64,000 bases of DNA from Trichoplax sp. H2 (GCA_003344405.1 NOWV01000202.1:1-64000), one strand, 5' to 3'; positions 21,929-35,554 are shown, counted from the first letter of the stretch. Made by a program: numbers and translations. Notes: generated by a model from the sequence alone, not told the origin.

Positions 21929-24900
21929 TTTAACAAGCTTTTTCCCATTTTTAATACGCCGGGACCGTTTATACCTGCTACTGATACTTTCACAATTGGA
22001 TCGAATATACGTGTTATTGTAACGGAGTATTTTACGAAAGAATGCTCTGATTTCGAAACTATAACAATATATGTGCTCAACGTTAGTTATACAACTATTT
22101 GTGTTGATCAAATTGAACGAGTGCGTAGCACATTGTCAGCACAGCTGCATTGACGCTACAACGAAATTTAAATTTAATGAATCTTGTTAGGTGTCGAGTA
22201 ACTACAATACTGATCTATTTTGTATGTTACAAGATTTAAAGCACGGTAACGCTTACATTAACACGTACATATTCCAGCATTATCAGCCATGCATATGCGT
22301 ATATATATACATATATATATATAAAAATGTTCTATATTACCGTATTAGAAATTCATATTGTAGATTTCTAGGAAATTTTTTATTTTATTGTTTACTGTAT
22401 ACACAATTAACCAGCTGTTGAAAAGTATTTCGAATTATAAATATTTTTTTTGTTTTCATACACTGTAAAGCCATTCAGGACTTACCTGCTCTAATGTAAT
22501 TATTCGATAGTGATATAAAGGTACGATCGTAACAAATTCTAATATGCAACTTCGGGTCGGAATAAAGTGTGACAGTTGATTTCATCTCTAAAGGTGATCA
22601 TCATTAACTATAGTATTACATCTTACATAGGCGAGGTAGTTTATGGTATAAAAGATGATGTACAGTGTTTCAAATGTTAAATATTATGGTAAGGAGATTA
22701 ACACTGGTTTGCAAATAGTGTGATAACGTTGATATTATAGTACCTTTCATGTAACTAAAGTCAAACATGTCCCTAAAATGTATATTAAATATCTATGTCG
22801 TCGAAATAGATGTAAACACCCGATCAAACTTTGCTCTGATGCATTTGTAAGTCATAAGTATCGATGGATGCGCGTTAATGACATATTTCTTACGTTAAGA
22901 TATTTAACATGTTACAAGTGTACTTCCTATCTACCTCTTTTCCACTTATAATGCCTATATGATATTTACGTAGGATACGACATTTCACGTAGATAAATAA
23001 TAAAGTTAGCAAAAGACTACTCGACTTTTTAGGTGTTTTTAAAAAGCAACATCAATAACTTGACTAACAATTAGAGTTGAAATAAATTTAATATAGCTTC
23101 GCCTTCACTCACCCTGAGGTGAGCAGTTAATTAAAAAGATCCTTAGTGTTGAAGCATAATTCTAGAAGGTTTAATAATTTTAAACCAACTTAATATATTA
23201 TTGATAAGGGTAAATTTAAAATGTTATCATGAAAAAAGGAGCTATAGCAAAAATTAGCATTGATTGATTTTTATACAGTAATTATCTAACAAGCCAATGC
23301 TGTGGCAACTATTTTAATTACTTTCTGGAGAACAACATTCATTTGTCAGTAGAGCTATCAGAATAATGCACTAGTTATAAAAGTCTTAGTGCTAGTGTAT
23401 TCATAAATCTGATTGAATAAAGAAGGTAGAGTAATTATAATAAGTTAATTGTAAGAGTAAATAGACAAAAGATGATGCTGTGCAATTATTTCCTTTAATT
23501 TAGCGCCGCCATTCTTTCATAGAACAACTGTTTTACCAGGTAAACAGCAACATTAGACCGATTAACTGGTGTATTCTAGTCATTGAATAACAATACTATT
23601 TAAAAATGCTCAACAGTGGCTAATATGACTAGCTAATGTAATGAAATTTTCCTCCGATTAAATATATATTTAAATCCTACTCATTATTGATGAAATAGAA
23701 GTAAACATGACAGACTGACTAAGGTAGTTATTATTCGTTCTGTACCTTTAAGTACCAACAGCGTAACTTTTGATACTGAGAATAAGGAAGAATTCATCTT
23801 GATATACAAATTATTAGTTAGCATGGAGATACATTCGTAATTTAATAGATTTTCATTGTAACAGAGCATTTACTGCTCTTGATTGATTGAGTAGATTCAT
23901 TTTACTTATACGATTACTTAAATCAATCAATATCGAATAAGATTCCTGCAACTTGCCTGCGATGGTATAGACATGCCAATAGATTGCACTCCGCTCATTA
24001 TAGCAGTTTTGTATTACAATGCGAACAGAACTTAATATAGTTCAATTACTTAATGGAGTATTCATTGCACTATGCATACAGCTAAAGAAGCATTGCTAGG
24101 ATTCTGTATAGGTAGAAACTTAAAAGAGAAGGTAGTGGAGAAGCTGGTAATTAAAATTGCACGAAGAAATTTTCACACGAGAGGATGTAAACTACTAATC
24201 AAAAAAGTTATTAGACATAGCAATAAAAAATTGATCACAGAGTGTAAATGGATTAAATATTCTACTAACTTAAACCATATAAAGAGAACATCGAATTAAT
24301 AGCATTAGCAATCTTTTGCTGTGACTTAACCTAGCATATTTAGATCTATCACCATCAATAAATATCAGTATGTACTCTCAAGGCCTCAGGTGTAAATACT
24401 TAGGTGTATAGGTTCTCAATACTTTTAATGCGAGATATACAGGGATCCTACCTAACTTATCGAATTGAATATAGAACTACAAATTATTTAGCTTTAAAGA
24501 CACATTTCTTATTCGGTCAGTAGCTCTGTCCATAATGTTTTACCAAATCCAAGAAAGTTGGTATTGTTAATCAACAGAATAATCATTTTTAGAGAAAAGA
24601 TTCATGAACATTATTATCAAATCTCACGATCTGATTCTAGACAATTGTTGAAGGAGTAACATTTATATGCAACTTCCTTTAAAATATAAAATTTATGCAT
24701 ATGTGACGCAAATTATGGTCAATCATTTATCGACATACTGTGTGCAATCAACTTTTTTAGTAACGTGCGAGAATTTAAACTTGAGTAAAATCCATATTTA
24801 GCTTCGTGTAATATCCTATAATAGCACTCAGAGATCCTCTATCGTAATTATTACATGCTAAATTAAGTTAACGATGGTGTGCAACAGCATTATTGAGCAG

Positions 24901-25037
24901 TATACAAGCTATAAATTATATTATGTATGAAAATCTGTGTATTGACTTGTCTTGAGAGTCGAGTTTCATCGAAATATAAATTCATCAGCTCGATGAAATA
25001 TCTGATCATTTCTTGATATAGTATTGTAAGAAGAATC
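21929..25037. other. 3.1 kb without a recognisable gene
   Basis: AT-rich DNA between KATNA1 and the VRK locus. It contains a (TA)n-rich stretch at about 22300-22325. A Lys-rich open frame of 75 codons at 24072-24299 has no motif, no splice partner and AT-driven codons, and is not called. This is the longest apparently empty non-repetitive interval in the window. Confidence 0.55.
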
Positions 25038-25355
25038 ATGGCCGAACAGAGATTATTTGATACATTACAATTGAATAGGAATACAGAAGATTTAAAAGTT
25101 GCCATTACAAGAAAAAAGGACTTTTATATTGGAGTTACCGATGTTTTACCTAGTTTATCTTCTGATAAGCTTCGAAATTTAGGTAATCTATCGTTATTTG
25201 TATTTCTAACATCCTCCTTGATGAAATCGAGCCAGAAGCTAACATGTAATATGCCTATAGTAGATCATAATTTCTAGTCTTGACTTTGATTACTTGCAGA
25301 GATTGATGAGGAAAAAATTCAATCCTGGAAGTTAGACGAGGTGGTCATGTCTTAG
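25038..25355 (+). CDS. Small unrecognised ORF (66 aa) 5' of VRK
   Basis: Two exons, 25038-25182 and 25300-25355, join in frame across a clean GT..AG intron to a 66-residue acidic/basic mixed protein starting MAEQRLFDTLQLNRN and ending KLDEVVMS. I do not recognise it. No signal peptide or membrane segment is seen, and the spacing of charges suggests helices. The second exon has a usable GTAAAC donor at 25381, after the stop, which would splice to the VRK exon at 25462. The ORF may therefore share a transcript with VRK, as an upstream ORF or dicistron. It could also be an independent short gene or a mis-modelled VRK leader. Only phase 0 is open into the VRK exon, so a simple fusion is ruled out. 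Confidence 0.4.
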
Positions 25356-25521
25356 ACGATGAAGATTACGTCTACAATTCGTAAACATAAATTTGCGCTA
25401 TTATTAAAGCTCATCCATGCTTGTTGTCCATTAACGAAATAAAAATTTAATTCATATCAAGGACGAGAAAGGAGAAATACCACAGCAAAAGAGAACTAGT
25501 AAATCTTTATTAGCTCCAGTT

Positions 25522-27701
25522 ATGCCTAAAGGAGCTACTTGGACTGATACACTGAATCGTTCTTGGCATCTTGGTAAACTGTTAGGAACTGGTGGTCATG
25601 GGCGAATTTATCACGGTATAACCGGCATAATCAGTAGAAATCTTTCCTGTGTCACCCTGTAGCATCACTATAGAACAGAGCCAGTAATTAATTTACTGAA
25701 GTATTGTAACCTAAAGTGATTTTATGTTGTTATTATCATAGTTGATCTATCTTCGGTTAATGTGGATGGAGTTTATCGATCGGATCACGAGAATGATGTC
25801 CAGGAATATATTATTAAAATTGTATGGATGTTGTAAAATTATCAAAATTGATCAGAGATAAGGATGATTATTGATTGATATTGGCAGCCTAACGATATAT
25901 AACTGTGTTACTAGGAACCAGCAACTAATTGTACAATTTTTATGGAGACCTTCTTTTATACTATCTTTGATAGAAATCAAACTAATTGTACGTAATGTTG
26001 AGTAAACTTATATTAACGGTACGCTCAAGTCAGTATTGCTTTACGATGTAAAATTATAATAAATTAATGAAATATAATAGGCAAGAGATGATGATACACT
26101 TTAATGGAAAGAGTAGTTTATGGACATCTAATAAACCCTTAATTTTACAAGTTATATATTTAGCTACAAATATAATTGGAGAACTTTATTGCATTGTAAC
26201 TCTATTTCTGTCAACTTATAATTTACTTTATTCACTTGGCTACATTTTTTAGCATAATTAAAATCATTCTTGCTATAGAAACAATCGGAATTGACTTTAA
26301 CTAGATAAATACAGCTAGAAATAGAATGAAAACACTTTTTCGCTGATAATTTGATTTTCATCAGTATACACAATTTAATTCATATTACAATGTCCATATT
26401 TATGATTTAACAGTTGCCTTGTGGAAGAAAAAGAATGGAATCCACTTTATTGGGGTGCCAAAATGTATAACTTGTGCTATCATTGAATATAAGAAAGAAA
26501 AGTACCAGTATTTAATTCTTGAAAAGCTGGGTCAAACCATCGATACGCTCTGGAAATCGAATGGTAAACAATTGAATTCCGAGATTGTTTTCGGTATTGG
26601 AATAAATTTGGTATGCAGATATTTATACAACGATTCTTCTACATAATGATGATTTTTAGATGATTAAATTGTTGCATCTTTTTAGTTACATACATTAGAG
26701 TACATTCATTCTCTCGGATTTGCTCATGCTGATATCAAGGGATCGAATATTCTGGTGGCTCCTCATCAGCAAGATTTGAGATTGGTATTTGAACGGCAAA
26801 TAGTGATATATTTGCCCGTAAAAATGAATAATATAAAAGGCAAGATCGATATATTAGCGTAATGTAATATATCAATATGTTTCGGACTGATTTAAGGTAT
26901 ATCTAATCGACTATGGCAATTGCCGTAATTTCCTTATAAATGGCACTCATAAGGAATATCTTCCGCGTAAATGGCTAAGCCATCAAGGTACTGCATTATA
27001 TACTAGCCGCGATGGTCATAAGGGGGTGGGTAAGCGCAGTAATTTAAAATTATGTAACTAATAGAATGGTCTAAATTATTATGGCAGAAGTTACATGTAA
27101 GTTTTCAATGTAAGAGTGAATTAATGATCTACAGGCTTATGCTAGAAATTCAATTTGTTGACAGCTCCATCGCGCCGAGGTGATATTGAAATCCTTGGTT
27201 ATGTCATGTTAAGATTAATTTGCGGAAAATTACCGTGGGAATTGGCGAATGTTAATAAAGACTTTATCGCCCAAGCAAAGATGAGGTAAATTGATTTTTA
27301 TTACTGGTGTTTACAGTAAAAATAATCCGTTGTATTTAATTTTCGACTACAAAATGAGATTATGCTTGAATGTCTAAAATATGGTTTTCCTATATGCCTA
27401 GCTATTGTAGTGACATTGATCAACTTATGAAGGATTGCTTCGCGCTATCTAATCATGGTAGTCTTGGTAAGAGAAATTTTTCAAGTATAGTGCTATAGCG
27501 GTCATAATTTAGCGAAGAGAGTTAACGGCAGACTTGCGTCATTTCTCTAGTATACCTGATACGTAGATAATGATCAATTTTTGGGCATTTCTAGATGTCT
27601 TAAAGACCTATTTGACTTATGCAGTCAGTATGGCCTATCATGAAGCACCGAATTACCGGTATCTTAGAGAAATATTAGAAAGTGGAATTCAAGGCGGATA
27701 G
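25522..27701 (+). CDS. Vaccinia-related kinase family Ser/Thr kinase
   Basis: Nine exons: 25462-25615 (ATG proposed at 25522), 25742-25821, 25915-25987, 26414-26610, 26686-26784, 26897-27029, 27165-27285, 27402-27466, 27595-27701. They join in frame to about 322 residues. VRKs are CK1-group nuclear kinases; VRK1 phosphorylates BAF and histone H3. Visible are the Gly loop GTGGHG, the lysine in YIIKI (about 57), the catalytic loop HADIKGSN (HGDIKASN in VRK1), DYG as normal for the family, and the VRK signature [18 protein letters not shown] followed by LPWE. The reading frame upstream of 25522 stays open to the acceptor at 25461, so the start is uncertain. The C-terminal regulatory or transmembrane tail of vertebrate VRK1/2 is absent; the protein ends just after the kinase fold. 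I cannot say which VRK paralogue it is. Confidence 0.88.
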
Positions 27702-28609
27702 ACTAGTTAACGAGGCCCTGCTATTGTGTTATTCATTTCATACTATTTCCTCCGACGTATGACTAAGGGAATTTCAATAATTTACTTGATTAAAGCTAAC
27801 ATATGCGTACTATCCAAGGAAGAGAATTGAAAGGATTTTTTGATAAAAAATTATTGAATGTACTGCACCACCATTAGTCTCCTCTCTAGTAATGGATTAT
27901 TTTGAAAAGAAAATTATCTACTTTGGCTATATCCAAGTGCCTTAACCTCATGTTGCACCTAGCCTCAATCTCCTGTAAAAGTTCAACTCTAAGAAATTTA
28001 TTCTTTAATTAAATTACGGAGTATTTTAATATTGGAAATATCCTAATTGGTTGATAAAGGAGACTTTTGGACATACTGTTGCATTTACAGCATATTTTCC
28101 ACTATATATTCTGTCACTCTCTCCGTCTTTGATTTGATTATACAGTATTTGATCTTGAATTTGTCCATTTTTCGGTATATCAATGTGCTCATTACAGCTA
28201 ATGTTTCGTTTAATGGTGGAAATTATTTTAATATTCCATCGTCATGATTGACTTTTACTTAGGGCTTTTAAAATGGATTTACTAGTTCAGTTTATCAATA
28301 TGCTTTACAGCTAGCGTTGCGTTTAATAGTGGAATATTTTAATATTACATAGTCATGATTGACTTTTATTACGGCTTTTAAAATGGATTTACTAGTCCTT
28401 TGCTTCTATCATTTTATTTCTTGGATCGTACTGCAATCATTAATTATGATCGAGGTTAAATGGTGGCTGAAAGCCATCTTGAGTAAAAGTCTTGCATGGA
28501 TTCCATGGTGTTCTTCACGGCATATCGAGTCAGGAGTGCTATCTAAAGGAAAGCTAGTAGAATAGCTCAATGAGTCTCGTCGATTGATATCGAGATTGGA
28601 ATGAGCAAT
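27702..28609. other. Intergenic with one short tandem duplication
   Basis: No gene is seen. A block of roughly 75 bp ending in GGCTTTTAAAATGGATTTACTAG (shown in part) occurs twice, at about 28212-28290 and 28322-28400, so it is a local duplication of about 115 bp. Confidence 0.6.
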
Positions 28610-30125
28610 ACAGCTAGTATGGATAAGACAGAGCTTGGCCGTCTGCATGTTGAAGTCAGAAGTGCTATCATGATGAAAGCCACTCCAGCAGCATGGTTCA
28701 TCCCCACCATTTGCATCAGTAGTAGAATCAGTACTGCAAGCAGTATAGATTAACTTAAGCCTCTCCATTTGCATAGAGTAAAATTCTATTAAGCCATTTG
28801 TAAAATCATGACTGCAAGCAGTATAGATTAACTTGAGCCTCTCCATTTGTATAGAAATTAACATCAGTACTGCAAGCAGCATAGACTAGCTGAAGCCTCT
28901 CCATTTGCATAGAAAGTAAAATCAGTACTGCAAGCAGTATAGACAAACTTAAGGCTCTCCATTTACATAGAAATTAAAATCAGTACTGCAAGTAGTATAG
29001 ATTAACTTGAGCCTCTCCATTTGCATAGAGTAAAATTCTATTAAGCCATTTGTAAAATCATTACTGCAAGCAGTATAGATTAACTTGAGCCTCTCCATTT
29101 GTATAGAAATTAAAATCAGTACTGCAAGTAGTATAGACTAACTTAAGCCTCTCCATTTGCATAGAGAGTAAAATTTTATTAAGCCTCGTCATTTGCATAG
29201 AAAGTAAAATCATGACTGCAAGCAGTATAGACTAGCTGAAGCCTCTCCATTTGCATAGAAATTAACATCAGTACTGCAAGCAGCATAGACTAGCTGAAGC
29301 CTCTCCATTTGCATAGAGAGTAAAATTTTATTAAGCCTCGTCATTTGCATAGAAAGTAAAATCATGACTGCAAGCAGTATAGACTAATTTAAACCTCTCC
29401 ATTTGCATAGAAATTAAAATCAGTACTGCAAGTAGTATAGTATAGACTAACTTAAGCCTCTCCATTTGCATAGAGAGTAAAATTTTATTAAGCCTCGTCA
29501 TTTGCATAGAAAGTAAAATCATGACTGCAAGCAGTATAGACTAATTTAAACCTCTCCATTTGCATAGAAAGTAAAATCAGTACTGCAAGTAGTATAGACT
29601 AACTTAAGCCTCTCCATTTGCATAGAGAGTAAAATTTTATTAAGCCTCGTCATTTGCATAGAAAGTAAAATCATGACTGCAAGCAGTATAGACTAATTTA
29701 AACCTCTCCATTTGCATAGAAAGTAAAATCAGTACTGCAAGCAGTATAGACTAACTTAAGCCTCTCCATTTGCATAGAGAATAAAATTTTATTAAGCCTC
29801 GCCATTTGCATAGAAAGTAAAATCATGACTGCAAGCTGTACTGTATAGACTAACTTAAACCTCTCCATTTGCATAGAAAGTAAAATCAGTACTGCAAGCT
29901 GTATAGACTAACTTTAAACCTCTCCATTTGCATAGAAAGTAAAATCACTACTGCAAGCAGCCAGGCGAAAGCTATTAGAACAAGAGAGAGAGAGTCTTGT
30001 CCATTTGCATGTAGAAAGATCGAATCAGAACTGCAAGCAGTATAGGTTAAAAGCCTCTCCATTAGCATAAAATGAGAATCTTGTCCATTGGTGTGGAATC
30101 AGTACTGCAAGCAGTATGGTTGAAA
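28610..30125. repeat. Minisatellite array with 152 bp higher-order period
   Basis: The basic monomer (about 58 bp) contains ACTGCAAGCAGTATAGACTA, then CCTCTCCATTTGCATAG, then AAGTAAAATC. A shorter variant (about 36 bp) contains GAGAGTAAAATTTTATTAAG. Short variants start at 29164, 29316, 29473, 29625 and about 29777, that is 152, 157, 152 and 152 bp apart, each interval holding two long monomers. The edges (28610-29140 and 29850-30125) are less regular. Both strands give repeating open frames, which is expected of an array and is not evidence of a gene. Confidence 0.9.
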
Positions 30126-31064
30126 CAAGCTTTTTTTCGCGTCTCAGTCAGGAGTGTAATGATGTCAAAAGCTACTGAAACAGTACTGTTCGTCTGTTGT
30201 ATTTGTATATACAGTAAAATCAATGTAGTAATCGGTATCAATATCAATTCGACACTGTTCTCTGTCGCAGCTCAATGGGTGGATGACGTCACACTCTCCA
30301 CCATGGTTGTGTTGCGATTCCGGTATCAAGCTGTGTTCACTAACCATCGGTGTCTGAGTCATGGTCTAAGCCGTAAGACATTGTCTCTCCCCTGAAGCAC
30401 TACCCTAATAAGACAGCGATCGTCTAGACCATCCACGGCTCGACAGGTGACACTACAGACCCGTCGAGCGTCCACTACAGTCTACAGTATGCACGTACGT
30501 ACTGTGAACTTCGCACTCTACCGTATTGTACGGTATTTGAAGAAGGTTTCTCGTGACTGGAAAGGAATCCATGTTGCTATTTTGTTGGCTTGTTATCCAA
30601 TTATCCAAGCCCATATTTCCCCATCGACAGTTGATTCAATCATTCCATATCAAAATGTCCGTTGAAAACTAGCCTAGAATCTCTATTTTCTATCAAGGAT
30701 CTTTCTTACTGTCGTCGATTGCCTTGGATACGTCGAAAAATTGGCCCAACAACCAGTGTTTTGTATCCTTAATTGGTCAATGGATTGATCATTGGATTGA
30801 TGGAAAATCGTTCAAGCTAGTCAAGCCCATCCATCCTTGAATATTCGTTGACTTGAGCTAAAAATACTACTTATAGTGGGGAATTCAAGCCCCCTTGGGT
30901 GATCAAGTTGTTCTAAGCAATTGACATCACTTAATTAATTCCAAGGGCAAATTGGAAGGGATTCAATCCATTACTTTGTGGTCCTACCTACAGCAGATTA
31001 GCGTCTGCAACGATTGCGGACAGCAGCATCGTAGCCGTCTTTGGATCGTACAAATCGCTATAAA
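30126..31064 (+). promoter_or_regulatory. 5' flank of TAK1 with a CRE palindrome
   Basis: A perfect TGACGTCA (CREB/ATF-type site) lies at 30284-30291, about 780 bp before the TAK1 ATG. Open frames at 30072-30395 and on the opposite strand have no family features. Bases 30500-31060 show no other structure. Regulatory meaning is inferred from the motif only. Confidence 0.35.
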
Positions 31065-34000
31065 ATGATGAAAGATCCGGGTGGTCGAGCGTTCATTGAG
31101 CCCAGTGAAATTACCTTATTAGAAGTAAGAATTTCTCTTTATCACTCCTTTATCCTCTTTCGCCATTTCTTTTTTGTCTCTGTCATCCATTTCCAATCCT
31201 AAATATCAGCGCCAAAGATTGAAAAAAAATGTAAATAGTCGATGGTTATTCAGTCAAGACGAGTGTATCAATGATCTACATGTTGAATAACAATATTGAA
31301 ATAAATGTCAATCTGATAGCCTTCTGAGCAGATGGGGCATCCATGATTGAAATAATCTATCGGGTTGATATTCAGGGACAAATGGAAACCTTTTTACAGG
31401 AGCAAATATAGTAGACCACTCTTCATGCACGGACTGATTGATTACAACGATCAGTTTTCTGTGCAATGGATGAAAGATACAGTACATCGACGATATGATG
31501 ATTGGATAGTAAGTTGGCTAGATGCCTTCGATACCAAAATACTCCTGAACAAAGCTGCCGATCGTTAGGCTTATCTTACCATAATTAGCCATCATTGCTT
31601 AAATTGTTGAACGATTCTACTTGCCCATTGATCTTGCACCAATTTATGGGTACAAATGGATAGTCAGTATTATTGACCATGATACACCACAGCCCTCATC
31701 CTATTTTCTCTGATTTTTTATTCTGAAATAATTAATTGCACAAAGTAGACTAAAAGTAGGAACCTACTGATGCCTTCAATGTAGGTGATAAATCGATTCC
31801 TATGTTTCTCTATCTCCTCCATTTTTTCTTTTTTCGCTCTATTTCTACCGGATAGGTAGTACACTCACGCAAATCATCAACCTTTCACCGTTTTTTCATT
31901 CTGTTCAAGCCTATTTTACGCCCAGTACATAGTTGAGCGGCTTTAATAACAAAGTATGCCTACATCGTAGACTTTAAGCGCAGGCGATCGTGATCGACAT
32001 TGTCGCTCTCCTTCTGTAGTGTACTTGTCTCAACTAAAACTTTCCTAACCGCAACATTCGTCTTCATACAGACAACGATAGACCCATTTAGTTGTGGCAA
32101 CAAAATGTACGACTGCAGCTAACGCAAAAATTAAGTTGATATGAAATTTGCTTCTGCCGCAGACGTAATCTTGCAAGATATAGTATCTACTACTGATGGG
32201 AAATTTAATTTTTCCAATTCCATTTAAAAGAGTGTTTGTGTTTTCTATAGTGTTTAAGAAATAACTATACTCTACTCGTAAACCATACAAATACCTGATA
32301 ATTTGAAATACTAGTGTTGACAATTAGCTATAACTCGCCACCTATGCCTTTTTTTACTATTAGACCGTCGGTCGAGGCTCCTTTGGTGTTGTCCATAAAG
32401 CACGATGGCGAAGCCAAATTATCGCTGTGAAAATTATTGAAATCGATCAAAATCAAGAAGAAATTCAAAAGGAGGTAAGTTAGACACTGAAATGATCTAG
32501 TCACGGCAGCAAATTCCTGTTTATATTACACACTGTACATGTTATCATTTTGCCACTATTTCTGGCCTGTCATTATTGATAGGCCAGAAATAACTGATAA
32601 GATAGCAAAATTCAATTCCATTCCAGTCGCAAATAATTTGATAAAGAGACGTTTTTCTTCTTGAATCTCTAGGTTGACCAGTTATCCCAATTAGACCATC
32701 CTAATATCATACAATTATTTGGCATTTCGATATTACAATCTGCTGTAAGTACGAGTATATCGTTTCGTGGGCGTTTACTAACCTTTATCTTATTTTATCA
32801 AGTCATCACGCTAATTTTACACTATTTTCTTGACGTAACATGATGTTGTAATGGTTGTTGGTTGATAGGCGAATACACCCGATTATGAAGTTAATTGCTA
32901 ACTTTTGCTAATTCTTCAACTTTATTTTATAGCCTTCGTTGTTGATGGAATTCTCTGATTGTGGCAGTTTGCAAAAAGGTATAAGTACAGAGTAATACTA
33001 CTGAAAAACTGTACCTTGCCTATATCATGCAAGTAGCAGTAGACGTATAAAAGCAGGTTTGCCACCACAAATCCTTCTAATCCATCTGTTTTTCCTTCTC
33101 AATGTTTGTAGTATTGCACAATCAAAAAGATTTACAGTATACTTATGCCCATGCGATTGGTTGGATGCTTCAATCAGCTAAAGCGGTCGATTACTTACAT
33201 AGTATGACACCAAAACCATTGATGCATCGTGATTTGAAACCTCTCAAGTAAGTTTTATTTATGAATGGTAAAATTAAATTAAATCAATTTACAACTCGTT
33301 GATCATGAAGAGCATGCAGGACACACCAACAGATACTAACTGCATTGCGTGCCACCCAATTTCATATATATTTTTAACCTTGAATTCAATCAAGTCCTAA
33401 AGTTATAATCGTTGATTTGTTTTCCAGCATGTTGATGTTTAATTGTGCGACCGTCTTGAAAGTTTGCGATTTTGGTACTGTTTGTACCGCTCATACGCAA
33501 ATGACCGTTAACAAGGGCAGTGCTCCATGGATGGCTCCGGAAGTATTTCAGGGTAAAGTTATTAATACCTTTTTAAATAATCATCATTGAATTAGACGAT
33601 CTTGATACCATGTTCATACTGATGATAAATGAATCATTGTAGGGAGAAAGTACAGCGAGAAGTGTGATGTTTTCAGTTTTGCTATAATCATGTGGGAGAT
33701 TATGACCCGACGAGAACCATATGATCATATGGGTACGGAGAGAAGATCCTTTACCATACTATGGCAAGTCAGCGAAGGTATCTTATTTCTACAGATTGAC
33801 TATGACAATCAACCAATTCCTTACGCTATCCATTGTCCTATGTTTAAGACAATTAAATAGCCTAATCACGCACATTTTATAACGATCACAATCAGGTAAA
33901 AGACCTCCACTCATTAAAGGAATTCCAAAAGTATTAGAGAATCTAATGACAAGGTAAACGTTTAGCATTACCTTTTATATAGAACTATCATTTATTTTAC

Positions 34001-35554
34001 TGTTATAAAACCATCATCATTCGAATTTTATCATTCATAGGAGTTGGGCTCAAGATCCGGATGAACGGCCTTCTTTTAAAGAAATTGTCCAGAAACTTGA
34101 ATATTTATATCAGGTAAATCATTTTGTCAACATGATGGTGCTGTAATTTTCCTTGTTGCTATGCAAAAATTATTTTATAACGTTATCATCGCTACACGTA
34201 TACTCAGTTTTGTGTAGGCTCCAACAAACCTTTACAAGGTTTTGCCGAACCAACTAGCCAAACCGAAATTGATCATCCACAATATTTCTCGAATGGTAAG
34301 AACAAAATAGAAATGGATATACGCGTGATCAATCAAGATAGATAAACATTCCTAGTCCATCAAGGAGTATTTTCCTATTATTCTGTAATAGTGTTGTACA
34401 TAGTAGGTGTTTTGATTAACTTACTATGAGAAAACGGCTCATTTTCAGTTCTTCTTGTCACACTCTATAGCATCAGCATTAGCTACCGTGATTGATATTT
34501 CAAATCATACTGGCGTCCAGCAAGACGAATTAACGGTATATATATAGAGTTGGTGGTTGCTAAAGTTTAAAATAGAAGCAATAATTCTGTCTATATAGAT
34601 TAGGAGCGTTTGTTATTGCAATTACTTAAGACCAGCGATTTTTTACAGCCGATGCCACCTATCGAATCAAGTACGAAATCGATCAGAATTTATGAAGAGC
34701 ACACACGGGTACAACTGCAATTCTTCTTTTATAAAACGTAATACGATCTTTCGATCCTTAAAAATTAACTAACTTCTATTGCAGAAATTACAAAGATATT
34801 TGGATATTATAAAAGAAATTGATGCATTAAAGGGATTTTTGTAAGTAGGAGAATGTAGGCAAATTTACCCCTTAGTGTCGAGATTTGTTTTGTACATACA
34901 GCTACTAGAAGATGTTAACATTTGTTTATGTATGTAATAAACCTAATAACCTAGGGATGAATTAGATGAACAGGTCAATGTAGCAGAAAGCGAGGAGAAA
35001 AAAATGTTATTAGAAGTGGATAAATTGACTTCAGAAAAGGTATCAGTATGCAGTAACAGGGAGATAAATAGAAAATTGTCTTCTGATACTAGATTTCCTA
35101 AGGGCACTGCCGATGAGATTCACCAATTTTAGCTACGTGAACAACATGTATTAATATTTTGTAGATCGTATCGAGTTGTGTTTAAGATCATATAGACTAT
35201 GGGTTAATTAGATACGTTATTCTTTAATATTCGTATGCTAATACTTAAATAATTGAGATAATAAAATTAGATATTGTAGTTGTTATAACTTTGTACTGAA
35301 TATTCGTTACATACCCGCTTTTGCATAACAGCCACGAATTGTATAGTTTGTCGATTTAAAAGGAGAAAAAAATATCACTAATGTTTCTGGAATTATTAAT
35401 AATTATTACTTTGATATTAGCTTACTGTTTGCCATTTATTTCGTCTTGGAAATGATGACTGATATCGTATGCTTTATCTCTTTAGGGTAAAATGGTAGAA
35501 TTGCAAAAGGACCTCGAATATCAGCTGAACATGATTGCAAATCAGAGCAATTAA
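31065..35554 (+). CDS. MAP3K7: MAP3K7 / TAK1 protein kinase
   Basis: Fifteen exons: 31065-31124, 32364-32474, 32673-32744, 32933-32978, 33112-33247, 33428-33552, 33643-33777, 33896-33953, 34041-34113, 34208-34295, 34471-34535, 34604-34708, 34785-34840, 34955-35039, 35486-35554. They give about 427 residues (human about 580-606). TAK1 relays cytokine, TGF-beta and innate signals to MKK and IKK with TAB1-3. The kinase domain has Gly loop GRGSFG (23-28), Lys43 in AVK, HRDLKP (135-140), CDFGT (155-159), [11 protein letters not shown], and [10 protein letters not shown], close to human. A shortened linker is followed by a C-terminal coiled coil ([18 protein letters not shown] through [14 protein letters not shown]), which corresponds to the TAB2/3-binding region. 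For exons 10-12 I chose the acceptors that keep the family-like frame; these three boundaries are less certain. The long first intron (31125-32363) is empty. Confidence 0.93.
32557..32592. repeat. Hairpin in TAK1 intron 2
   Basis: TATTTCTGGCCT (32557-32568) is the exact reverse complement of AGGCCAGAAATA (32581-32592), with a 12 nt loop. Weaker complementarity (TTTTGC and GCAAAA) continues outward. It may be a small inverted-repeat element. No role is assigned. Confidence 0.65.

Noticed and set aside
24072-24299. 75-codon Lys-rich open frame between KATNA1 and VRK
   Set aside because: No motif, no splice partner, and codon use fits AT-rich non-coding sequence.
25300-25615. Fusion of the small ORF to VRK as one protein
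   Set aside because: Only phase 0 is open into the VRK exon, and the upstream exon has an in-frame stop or no start in the frames that would join.
26897-27029. DYG in place of DFG as a sign of a dead kinase
   Set aside because: DYG is normal in the VRK family, and the catalytic Asp, Lys and Asn are present.
28409-30068. Minus-strand open frames with repeated MQMERLKLIYTACS motifs, looking like a repeat protein
   Set aside because: The protein repeat is simply the translation of the 58 bp minisatellite monomer. Frames break at monomer-length changes and there are no splice signals or a plausible start.
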